This document shows positions 8,192-15,321 of a stretch of 64,000 nt of DNA, in pieces. The DNA lies in NCBI RefSeq assembly GCF_020662345.1, contig NZ_VMOA01000014.1, positions 56,347 through 120,346 of the forward strand, written 5' to 3'. The stretch's first letter is position 1; every line of letters begins with the position of its first letter. Origin of the DNA: Methylobacterium sp. W2 (lineage in GTDB: Bacteria > Pseudomonadota > Alphaproteobacteria > Rhizobiales > Beijerinckiaceae). The position numbers were made by a program, and so were the translations under genes. The notes under the pieces were generated by a model, which saw only the letters and a list, made by a program, of their open reading frames with translations, was not told where the DNA came from and made no database searches.

Positions 8192-10455
8192 GCGCCGGTC
8201 CCCGGCTTTCCCGCATCGACGCGCTCGTTCGCGGTCTGCTCTCCGGCGACGAGGACCGAGCCGGATCCCTCCCGGTCGGCCAGGCCGTAGAGTGCGACGA
8301 GTTCGGGATCCTCGGGCGACTTGTCGGAGGCGATGACGATGGCGTTCATCCGGCCCGCCATGGCCGTCAGCAGGTCGCGAGCCCCCTCGGACTGGGCTTC
8401 GCCCAAGCGATAGACGACCCAGTCGTAGCTCTGGGCCAGGGCATCGAGGGCGATGGCCAGGGCCTCCGGCTCGTCCGTGAGGATGTCGCAATCGACGAAG
8501 CCGCGCGGGATGGCGTGGAGCCTGCGCACCGAGGGCACCGATCGGATCACGTCGAGGAAGGCCGCCTCGCCCGCCACGAGGTCGGTGAGGCCGGCATCGT
8601 CCGAGGGTGAGGCCGGGCCGTTGACGTCCACGAGGAGGACACGCCCGCTCGCGGCCAATGCCTCCGCCAGGATTCCGGCGAGCTGCCGGTCGGCGTCCGT
8701 ATCGGTCTCCGCCACCAGGAGGCTTCCGCCATTGCGGCCGATGCGCTCGCGCAGGCGGCGGGTGAGGGCCTGGAGATCGTAGCTGGGGACGGCCGTCCGG
8801 CCCGCTTCCCCGGCGGCCTCGTCCGTCTCCTCCCGCACCGGAGGCGGCGTGACTTCCGGGACGGAGACGGGAGCGGCGGCGACGAGGGGGACGACGACGC
8901 GGGCGATCAACGGCGCCTCGTAGAGGGCGGCGGCGGTGCCGGTGCGCGACAGGGCCGCGGACGCTTCCGGGAAGGCGAAGGGGGCGGGCTCGGGAGCCCG
9001 ATCGTCCGATTCGGTCCGGCGGCGGCGGGTCTCGTCGGGATCGCGGAGGAGATGGCGCGCCGCCACCCCGCCGCTGGACAGCAGCATCGCCATCACGAGG
9101 GCGAGGGCCACGATGGGCAGCTTCTTCGGGAAGGACGGGATCTGGGGCACCACGGCGCGGGAGACCACGCGGGCATCGGCGGGGGCCGCGCTCTCGGCAT
9201 CGCGGGCCGAGGCCTCGCGATAGCGCGACAGGTAGGATTCGAGCTGGTCGCGCTGGGCCTTGGCCTCGCGCTCGAGGGCGCGGAGCTGGACCTCGCTGGA
9301 ATTGCCCTTCGAGACGACCTCGCGCTGCGCGTCGACGGCGGCGTTCAGGCTCTCGACCCGGGCCTCGGCGATACGCGCGTCGTTCTCCATCGTCCGCACC
9401 ACCCGGTCGGCGGTGGCCTTGATCTGCGCGTCGAGGTCGCCGATCTGCGCGGTCAACTCCTTGATGCGGGGATGGGCCGGCATCAGCGTCCGCGATTCGA
9501 GGGCGAGCTGCCCACGCAGGGTGATGCGCTGCTCCACCGTGCGCCGGATGACCTCGTTGTTAGCCACGTCCGGGATCTCGAAGGCGCGGCCGTCCTTGAT
9601 CATCTCGCGGATGAGCTTGGCCCGGCTCGTGAGATCGGCCTTGACCGTGCGGGCCTGGGACAGCTGGGTCGACAATTCACTGAGCTGCTGGGTGCCCAGA
9701 GGTTGGCTGGTGGTGCCGCCACCGCCGCTGATCAGGCCGTTGCGGGCGCGGAAGGTCTCGACCTTCGCCTCGGCCTCGGACACGCGGGTGCGCAGGGTGT
9801 CGATGTTGCCGCCGAGCCAGGTCGAGGCGTAGCGGGCAGTGTCCACCTTCGCCGATTCCAGGGAGGCGATGTAGAGTTCCGCGATGGTGTTGGCGGCCTT
9901 GGCCGCGAGGTCAGGATCGCGCGAGCGGAACTCGACCGTCAGGATGCGGGACTTGCCGGCCGGGTAGACCAGGAGCCGGTCGAAATAGGCCTCCAGCACC
10001 CGGTCCTCGGGCGCTCGCTCCATCGGGTTCCTGCTAAGGCCGATCATCATCAGGACGCGCTGGACCGGACCGATGCCGTCGACCTCGGGATCGAATTCGG
10101 CATTGCCCACGAGCTTCAGGCGGCGGATCGCCTCCCGCGCGATATCCCGGGACATCACCACCTGAACCTGGCTCGCCACCGCCTGTTCGTCGATGGCCAG
10201 GGGCTGTTCGCCGCGCTCCTGGGCGGTGCGGGCGAAGCTCGCGTCGCGGCTCTCCAGCAGGATCTTGGCCTCGCCGGTGTAGCGGGGCGGAACCACCTGT
10301 ACGAAGACGATGGCCCCGATCCCCGCCGCGACGGTGGGAAGGACGATCCAGCGCCACGACCGCGCCAGCACCCCGAACAGTTGGGACAAGCCAAGCCCCT
10401 CGTCCCGCTGCGGGATCGGTTCGATCGAGGAAACGGTCTGCTGCGAGCGGGGCAT
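8173..10455 (-). CDS. Exopolysaccharide chain-length/transport protein (Wzz/GumC, ExoP-like) with degenerate kinase domain
   Basis: A 760-residue polysaccharide co-polymerase. The N-terminal half has the Wzz architecture: TM1 near residues 35-55 (WIVLPTVAAGIGAIVFV), a periplasmic region beginning PPRYTGEAKILLESR with long coiled coils (about 150-400), then a second TM with the typical Pro-rich VPQIPSFPKKLP before it. The C-terminal half resembles a bacterial tyrosine kinase (BY-kinase) domain. However, the expected Walker A loop is replaced by LLVAETDTDADRQLAG, without GKS/T, and no Tyr-rich tail is present; a Walker A'-like VLLVDVN remains. This suggests a non-catalytic domain. It is divergent from the export lipoprotein gene at 10635. 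Confidence 0.9.
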   Translation of the reverse strand: MPRSQQTVSSIEPIPQRDEGLGLSQLFGVLARSWRWIVLPTVAAGIGAIVFVQVVPPRYTGEAKILLESRDASFARTAQERGEQPLAIDEQAVASQVQVVMSRDIAREAIRRLKLVGNAEFDPEVDGIGPVQRVLMMIGLSRNPMERAPEDRVLEAYFDRLLVYPAGKSRILTVEFRSRDPDLAAKAANTIAELYIASLESAKVDTARYASTWLGGNIDTLRTRVSEAEAKVETFRARNGLISGGGGTTSQPLGTQQLSELSTQLSQARTVKADLTSRAKLIREMIKDGRAFEIPDVANNEVIRRTVEQRITLRGQLALESRTLMPAHPRIKELTAQIGDLDAQIKATADRVVRTMENDARIAEARVESLNAAVDAQREVVSKGNSSEVQLRALEREAKAQRDQLESYLSRYREASARDAESAAPADARVVSRAVVPQIPSFPKKLPIVALALVMAMLLSSGGVAARHLLRDPDETRRRRTESDDRAPEPAPFAFPEASAALSRTGTAAALYEAPLIARVVVPLVAAAPVSVPEVTPPPVREETDEAAGEAGRTAVPSYDLQALTRRLRERIGRNGGSLLVAETDTDADRQLAGILAEALAASGRVLLVDVNGPASPSDDAGLTDLVAGEAAFLDVIRSVPSVRRLHAIPRGFVDCDILTDEPEALAIALDALAQSYDWVVYRLGEAQSEGARDLLTAMAGRMNAIVIASDKSPEDPELVALYGLADREGSGSVLVAGEQTANERVDAGKPGTGARLSAA

Positions 10456-10634
10456 GAGACGATCTTTACGCAAGGCAGGACGGCGCATCGCACGCCTCCC
10501 GGAAGAGTAGAACTCGTTAAGATTGATCGTCGGTTAAGATCGACTGCAACGCAGCGCATTCCCGGCGGAGCATCAGCTTTTGTTAACCATATGAACCTAC
10601 CAATAGAGGCAGAAACTTGCTCTTAGCGGCTTGG

Positions 10635-11210
10635 ATGATGAACCGGCGCTCCCTTCTCCTCGCTCTCTCCTCCACTCTGGCACTGGGCGGATGCCTGCGT
10701 CCCGACTTCCGGACCGCGCAGCTCGATGCCACCACCACCGGATCGATCGGCGGACGCTATACGCTCGCCACCGGCGACCGGCTGCGCGTCATCGTGTTCG
10801 GCCAGGACAACCTCTCCAACATCTACGCCATCGACGGGGCGGGCGGCATCGCCATGCCGCTCATCGGGCTCGTGAAGGTGGGAGGGCAATCGACGGCCCA
10901 GGCCGCCCGGACCATCGAGGCCAAGCTCGCGGCGGGCTTCGTGCGCGAGCCGCATGTCACGGTGGAGGTGGACGCCTACCGGCCGTTCTACATCCTGGGC
11001 GAGGTCACGACCTCGGGACAGTACCCTTACGTGAACGGCATGGCCGTCGAGACGGCGGTGGCGATCGCGGCGGGCTTCGGGCCGCGGGCGGCCCGCGACT
11101 ACGCCGTCCTCACCCGCGAGGGACCGAACGGCCTCGTCTCGGGCATCGTCCCGATGACCTACCTGGTGAAGCCCGGCGACACGATCGTCATCAAGGAACG
11201 CTTCTTCTGA
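10635..11210 (+). CDS. Polysaccharide biosynthesis/export lipoprotein (Wza/GumB-like)
   Basis: A 191-residue outer-membrane export protein. The signal peptide ends in a lipobox (LALGGC) and is followed by the poly_export domain (YTLATGDRLRVIVFGQDNLS, then GGIAMPLIGLVKVGGQ) and an SLBB-type motif (VDAYRPFYILGEVTTSGQYPYVNGMAVETAVAIAAGF). It is short compared with E. coli Wza (about 380 residues) and like the compact GumB/ExoF-type proteins. Start: ATG at 10635 or 10638. It faces the Wzz-like gene across a 180-bp intergenic region of lower GC, probably a divergent promoter, and together they would form the trans-envelope export channel. Confidence 0.92.
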   Translation: MMNRRSLLLALSSTLALGGCLRPDFRTAQLDATTTGSIGGRYTLATGDRLRVIVFGQDNLSNIYAIDGAGGIAMPLIGLVKVGGQSTAQAARTIEAKLAAGFVREPHVTVEVDAYRPFYILGEVTTSGQYPYVNGMAVETAVAIAAGFGPRAARDYAVLTREGPNGLVSGIVPMTYLVKPGDTIVIKERFF

Positions 11211-11279
11211 GGACGTCTCGTCGTCGATCGATATCGGCCCGGATCCCTCCGATCCGGGCCTTCGTCGTTCCTCGCCCGG

Positions 11280-11618
11280 TCAGGCGATGTCCAGGCGACT
11301 CAGACTGGAAGCCTTGCCGGCATTGGCAACCGTCGCCCCGCTATCGAACCTGTGGTCACCCTCCTGATCCGAAAGGAGGTCTCCGGTCTTCGCGGACCCC
11401 TTGGACCGGGAGAGGTTCTTCATCTCGGCGTTCTCCAGCCCGCCGCTGTAGTCCGAGTATCCGGGCCGACGCCACCGGGTGGAATGTCCGTTCCCTTGCC
11501 GCCGGAGAGGCTGTCGTCGCTCTTCTGCGTTAGGGGCTGCCTGACCGAGCGAAAGGTTTTCGACCTCCCGCCCGCCTGAAATGGTCCTGCGGCGTACGGT
11601 CCTTGACGGTGGTACCAT
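11280..11618 (-). CDS. Possible small hypothetical protein
   Basis: A minus-strand frame of 112 codons from an ATG at 11618. The last 50 codons are GC3-rich and encode a polar Ser/Gly/Asp/Lys-rich sequence ending SSLSRLDIA, which looks more protein-like than chance frames here. The first half is basic and less convincing. No domain, signal peptide or membrane segment is seen. It lies between the Wza-like gene and the glycosyltransferase, on the opposite strand. It may be a non-conserved gene or chance; I include it because this stretch is otherwise empty. Confidence 0.3.
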   Translation of the reverse strand: MVPPSRTVRRRTISGGREVENLSLGQAAPNAEERRQPLRRQGNGHSTRWRRPGYSDYSGGLENAEMKNLSRSKGSAKTGDLLSDQEGDHRFDSGATVANAGKASSLSRLDIA

Positions 11619-11664
11619 CTCTGGAAACCAGTCTCCGCTAAGGTCGTACCGTCGCCCGGTTCGA

Positions 11665-12930
11665 ATGGTCGTCGCGTGGAGCTTGTCCGTCGTGAGTGCG
11701 TCCGCCTCCATCCCGTCCCTTCGCCCCTCCCCCGGCGAGGGCGGGAGCGTCTACCGCATCCTTCACGTCTTCCGCGCGCCGGTGGGAGGGCTGTTCCGCC
11801 ACGTCTGCGACCTGATCAGGATCCAGGCCGCCGCCGGCCACGAGATCGGCCTCGTCTGCGATGCGTCCACCGGCGGCGAACACGCGGCGCGGGCGCTTGC
11901 CGAACTCCTGCCCCATCTCGCACTCGGCATCGTCCGGCTTCCCATGCGGCGCAACCCGCACGGATCGGACCTCGCCGCAGTGCGCGCAATCGCCGAACGG
12001 GCGCGGGAGGTCCGCGCCACGATCCTGCACGGTCACGGCGCCAAGGGGGGGGCCTATGCCCGCATCGCCCGCCTGCCCCCGGGTTCGCCTTCGCCGATCA
12101 GGGTCTATACTCCGCATGGCGGCAGCTACAATTACAAACCCGGTTCCCTGCGCCACCGGCTCTACATGGGGGTCGAGCGCCTGCTCGCGGCGCGCACCGA
12201 CGTGTTCCTGTTCGAGAGCGAATACGTGGCCGGCCGGCACCGGCGCTTCGTGGGGGGTAAGCCCCGTACCATGCGGATCGTCCATAACGGCATCGACGAG
12301 GCGGAGTTCGAACCGGTGCCGCACCGGGCGGACGCCTACGACCTCGTCTATGTGGGCGAGCTGCGCGAAGCGAAGGGAATCACGATCCTGCTCGACGCCC
12401 TGGCGGCGCTACGGGCCGAGGGACGCCCCAGCCGCCTGCTCATGGTGGGCTCGGGCCCGGACGCCGACCCATTGGCGGAGCGGGCACGGCGGCTCGGCCT
12501 ATCCGATTCCGTGGCGTTCGAGCCGCCCCAGCCGATCCGTACCGCATTGGCGAAGGGACGGATCATGGTGGTTCCGTCGCTCGCCGAATCCCTGCCCTAC
12601 GTGGTGCTGGAAGCCGCAGCGGCACGGCAGCCCCTCGTCTCGACCAATGTGGGCGGCATCCCGGAGATCTTCGGGGCGGCGGCGGCGGATCTCGTCGGCC
12701 CCAACGATCCCGTTGCCCTCAAGGATGCCATCGTCCGCCAGCTCGACGAAGACCCCGCCCGGGGCCTCGCACGAGCCCATGCGCTCAGCGAATCCGTGCG
12801 GACACGGTTCTCGATGAAACGGATGGGGGCGGATGTGCTATCCGGCTACGCTGCCGCCCTGCACCTTCGAGGGACGTCCACCATGGCAACACTACTGCCG
12901 CCGATGAAGGAACTGCGGAAGTCGCGCTAA
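11665..12930 (+). CDS. Glycosyltransferase family 4
   Basis: A GT-B fold glycosyltransferase of about 410-420 residues. The N-terminal domain opens YRILHVFRAPVGGLFRHVCDL, and the linker gives HNGIDEAEFEPVP. The C-terminal nucleotide-sugar domain has YVGELREAKGI and the EX7E motif (AESLPYVVLEAAA). These are the hallmarks of retaining GT4 enzymes that use activated sugars on a lipid-linked acceptor. Start is uncertain: the ATG at 11665 and the GTG at 11692 are both in frame, and the latter begins just before the first sequence that looks like protein. It probably adds a sugar to the exopolysaccharide repeat unit begun by the downstream transferase. Confidence 0.9.
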   Translation: MVVAWSLSVVSASASIPSLRPSPGEGGSVYRILHVFRAPVGGLFRHVCDLIRIQAAAGHEIGLVCDASTGGEHAARALAELLPHLALGIVRLPMRRNPHGSDLAAVRAIAERAREVRATILHGHGAKGGAYARIARLPPGSPSPIRVYTPHGGSYNYKPGSLRHRLYMGVERLLAARTDVFLFESEYVAGRHRRFVGGKPRTMRIVHNGIDEAEFEPVPHRADAYDLVYVGELREAKGITILLDALAALRAEGRPSRLLMVGSGPDADPLAERARRLGLSDSVAFEPPQPIRTALAKGRIMVVPSLAESLPYVVLEAAAARQPLVSTNVGGIPEIFGAAAADLVGPNDPVALKDAIVRQLDEDPARGLARAHALSESVRTRFSMKRMGADVLSGYAAALHLRGTSTMATLLPPMKELRKSR

Positions 12931-13039
12931 CGTACTCTTTGCCATGCTTTCGGCGGGTGGACCTTCGTTAAACGTTCCGTGATGCCGGCTTGGCATCGTC
13001 CCCTATCTCACCGACGAAAAGTTCGAACGAAAGCAGACG

Positions 13040-14584
13040 ATGAGCGCCTTCGACGTTCGCGACCTTCTGAAGGCGGCGGGGCATCCCAGCCAGCCAAAAG
13101 CGGTCGATGCGGCTGAGTACGGCCCTGCCGAATCCACGCTTCCTCCCGCCGAGATCGGGGCGCCCCGCGACCATGGCGGTGTCCTGTCTCCCGTCGTGCT
13201 ATCGGGCAGCGTGCGGCTGGCAGATCTGGCGCTCATCGTCATCCTCGGGTTTGCCACCCACTTCGTGCAGCTCCGCGGCGTCGTCGCACTGGGGTGGAGC
13301 TATCCCACGGCAATCCTGTCCGTGGCCGGGCTCGCGGTGGCGTTGTTCCAGATCTTCGGCAGTTACCGGATCGCCGCCTTTCGGACCTTCTTCAAACCCG
13401 CCCTGCGCCTCACCGCCGCCTGGTCGCTGACCTTCCTCGTCGTTGCAACGGTCATGGTCTTCGCCAAGGTGGCCGACCATTATTCCCGCATCTGGCTCGC
13501 GCTGTTCTACGCCCTGGGGCTGGCCCTGCTTCTCGCCGAACGCCTCGTCCTGCTCCGTTTCGTCACCGCCCGCATGCTGCGCGGACAGTTCGACCGCCGC
13601 ACGGCCATCGTCGGAGGCGGGCCGTTGGCGGAAGAGCTCATCCGCGCGCTGGAAGCCGAATCCGATTCGGGCATCCGCATCGTCGGCGTGTTCGACGATC
13701 GTGGGGACAACCGGTCGTCCTCGGTCATCGCCGGCTATCCGAAGCTCGGCACGGTGAGCGATCTCGTCGATTACGCACGCTCCACCCGCCTCGACCTCGT
13801 GGTCTTCACGCTGCCAATCGCGGCCGAGGATCGCCTGCTCCAGATGCTGGCCAAGCTTTGGGTGCTGCCCATCGACATCCGCCTCTCCGCCAAGGCGACG
13901 AAACTCAAGCTGCGCCCCAGGGCCTATTCCTATCTCGGCTCCGTTCCCGTCCTCGACGTGTTCGACAAGCCGATGGCCGATTGGGACATCGTCGCCAAAG
14001 CCATCTTCGATCGCGTCGTCGGCACGGCCATGCTGATCGTGTTGGCCCCCGTCATGCTCGGCCTGGCCATCGCAGTCCGCCTGACCTCGCCCGGTCCGAT
14101 CCTGTTCCGGCAGAAGCGCCTCGGCTTCAACAACGAGACGATCGAGGTCTACAAGTTCCGGTCGATGTATGCGGACCAGTCCGATTTTACGGCCGCGAAG
14201 CAGGTGACGCGCGGCGACCCCCGCGTCACACCCCTCGGCCGGTTCATCCGCAGGACCTCGCTGGACGAGCTTCCGCAGCTGTTCAACGTCCTGAAGGGGG
14301 AACTCTCCCTGGTCGGGCCGCGCCCCCATGCGGTTCAGGCCACGACCAGCACCACCCTCTACGATCAGGTGGTGGACGGGTATTTCGCCCGCCACAAGGT
14401 CAAGCCCGGCATCACCGGCTGGGCTCAGATCAATGGCTGGCGCGGCGAGACCGACACCGACGAGAAGATCCAGCGCCGCGTCGACCACGACCTCTACTAC
14501 ATCGAGAACTGGTCGATCCTGTTCGACGTGCAGATCATGCTGGCGACCCCCCTCTCCCTCGTCACCACCAAGAACGCCTACTGA
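13040..14584 (+). CDS. Undecaprenyl-phosphate sugar phosphotransferase (WcaJ/ExoY-type polyisoprenyl-phosphate hexose-1-P transferase)
   Basis: Starts exopolysaccharide repeat-unit synthesis by moving a sugar-1-phosphate (often glucose or galactose) to undecaprenyl phosphate at the inner membrane. The 514-residue protein has four N-terminal TM segments, a central nucleotide-binding-like domain ([17 protein letters not shown]), a fifth hydrophobic segment ([21 protein letters not shown]) and the catalytic PNPT-like domain. The catalytic domain shows [46 protein letters not shown] and [17 protein letters not shown]. This is full length for the WcaJ/CpsE class. It ends in front of a strong hairpin terminator at 14616-14654. 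Confidence 0.95.
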   Translation: MSAFDVRDLLKAAGHPSQPKAVDAAEYGPAESTLPPAEIGAPRDHGGVLSPVVLSGSVRLADLALIVILGFATHFVQLRGVVALGWSYPTAILSVAGLAVALFQIFGSYRIAAFRTFFKPALRLTAAWSLTFLVVATVMVFAKVADHYSRIWLALFYALGLALLLAERLVLLRFVTARMLRGQFDRRTAIVGGGPLAEELIRALEAESDSGIRIVGVFDDRGDNRSSSVIAGYPKLGTVSDLVDYARSTRLDLVVFTLPIAAEDRLLQMLAKLWVLPIDIRLSAKATKLKLRPRAYSYLGSVPVLDVFDKPMADWDIVAKAIFDRVVGTAMLIVLAPVMLGLAIAVRLTSPGPILFRQKRLGFNNETIEVYKFRSMYADQSDFTAAKQVTRGDPRVTPLGRFIRRTSLDELPQLFNVLKGELSLVGPRPHAVQATTSTTLYDQVVDGYFARHKVKPGITGWAQINGWRGETDTDEKIQRRVDHDLYYIENWSILFDVQIMLATPLSLVTTKNAY

Positions 14585-14615
14585 TCCGACATCCGCCGGG
14601 ATGCGCCCGGCCAAA

Positions 14616-14654
14616 ACAAAAGCCGCCCGTCGCAATGCGACGGGCGGCTTTTGT
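14616..14654. terminator. Strong bidirectional hairpin terminator
   Basis: A perfect 18-bp inverted repeat (arms 14616-14633 and 14637-14654) with a 3-base loop. The arm is acaaaagccgcccgtcgc, so a GC-rich stem core is followed by T-rich sequence on either strand. It lies between the convergent WcaJ-like gene and the LutD-like gene and would terminate both. Confidence 0.9.
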
Positions 14655-14693
14655 CGTTTCTGCGCCGAAAACCGGCGCGACGGGGAGGTCCCG

Positions 14694-15116
14694 TTACGGC
14701 AGGGAGCCCGCCGCCTTCTTGGCCTCGGTCATCGTGTCCTCGCAGCCCTTGGCATCCCCGGCCGCTTCCTGCTTGCGCGCCTGCTCGATCAAGTGACGAG
14801 CGTGGTCGACACTCTTGGCGTTGGGGGTGGTCGAGGGATCGGTGGGCTTGCCGCCGGGGGGCGCGTCGAGCCCCATCGACGGATTGGACGCGACCTTGCC
14901 GTCGGCCGAGGCGGTTCCGGTGACCGACACGGCGCCGGAGCTGTTGAGGCGCCGCTCGATCGTGGCGATCTGGTCGGAGCAGGCCGAGGCGAAGGCCGGA
15001 CCGGCAATGGCGGTGAAGACGAGAGCGGGCACGAGGACGCGGATCAGGGGCGAGCCCGTCGTCGGCGCATGCGCCTTGGTCGAGGAGGTCCTGGTCTCGC
15101 TGAGGGCCTTGGTCAT
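14694..15116 (-). CDS. Exported LutD/LanD-like protein with inserted linker
   Basis: A 140-residue secreted protein: N-terminal signal (hydrophobic core LIRVLVPALVFTAIAGPAFAS), then a short helix-like segment with Cys46 (ACSDQIATIERRL), a roughly 45-residue Gly/Pro/Thr/Ser-rich linker, and a C-terminal helix with Cys125 (ARKQEAAGDAKGCEDTMTEAK). The two helices align by eye with LutD of this window: ACxxxIAxIxxxL and an A...(E/Q)...G....C.D....AK pattern. LutD corresponds to the lanthanide-binding LanD of Methylobacterium. I infer a periplasmic role, possibly lanthanide-related; no EF-hand is present, so it is not lanmodulin. I chose the ATG at 15116; an in-frame ATG at 15185 gives no better signal peptide. 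Confidence 0.7.
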   Translation of the reverse strand: MTKALSETRTSSTKAHAPTTGSPLIRVLVPALVFTAIAGPAFASACSDQIATIERRLNSSGAVSVTGTASADGKVASNPSMGLDAPPGGKPTDPSTTPNAKSVDHARHLIEQARKQEAAGDAKGCEDTMTEAKKAAGSLP

Positions 15117-15245
15117 GCGATGCTTTCCGGTGATGTCGAACATGGCACGCCAACGCTCGACCCACCCGGCATGTTGCTGCGACATCGTCGAACCTGAGGT
15201 GGATCATCCCCGGCGAGGCCATCCGCCGCACGCGGCGACCAATGA

Positions 15246-15285
15246 GAAAAGGCCACCGCCCCGTTGCCGGAGCGGTGGCCTTTTC
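15246..15285. terminator. Hairpin terminator downstream of lutH
   Basis: Inverted repeat with 14-bp arms (gaaaaggccaccgc at 15246-15259; gcggtggccttttc at 15272-15285) and a 12-base loop. On the minus strand the stem ends in TTTTC, fitting termination about 40 bp past the lutH stop; the same T-run exists on the plus strand. Confidence 0.85.
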
Positions 15286-15321
15286 GAAGGGGCTCATCGA
15301 GGTCTGGTTATCGAGGGGCGG

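Noticed and set aside
9052..10626. Long plus-strand frame opposite the Wzz-like gene
   Set aside because: Composition (Gly/Asp/His/Arg-rich) and lack of any motif mark it as a shadow of the minus-strand gene.
14694..15116. Possibility that the gene beside lutH is lanmodulin
   Set aside because: No EF-hand loops (no DxDxDG-type motifs) and a linker-rich build; it fits a LutD-like protein better.
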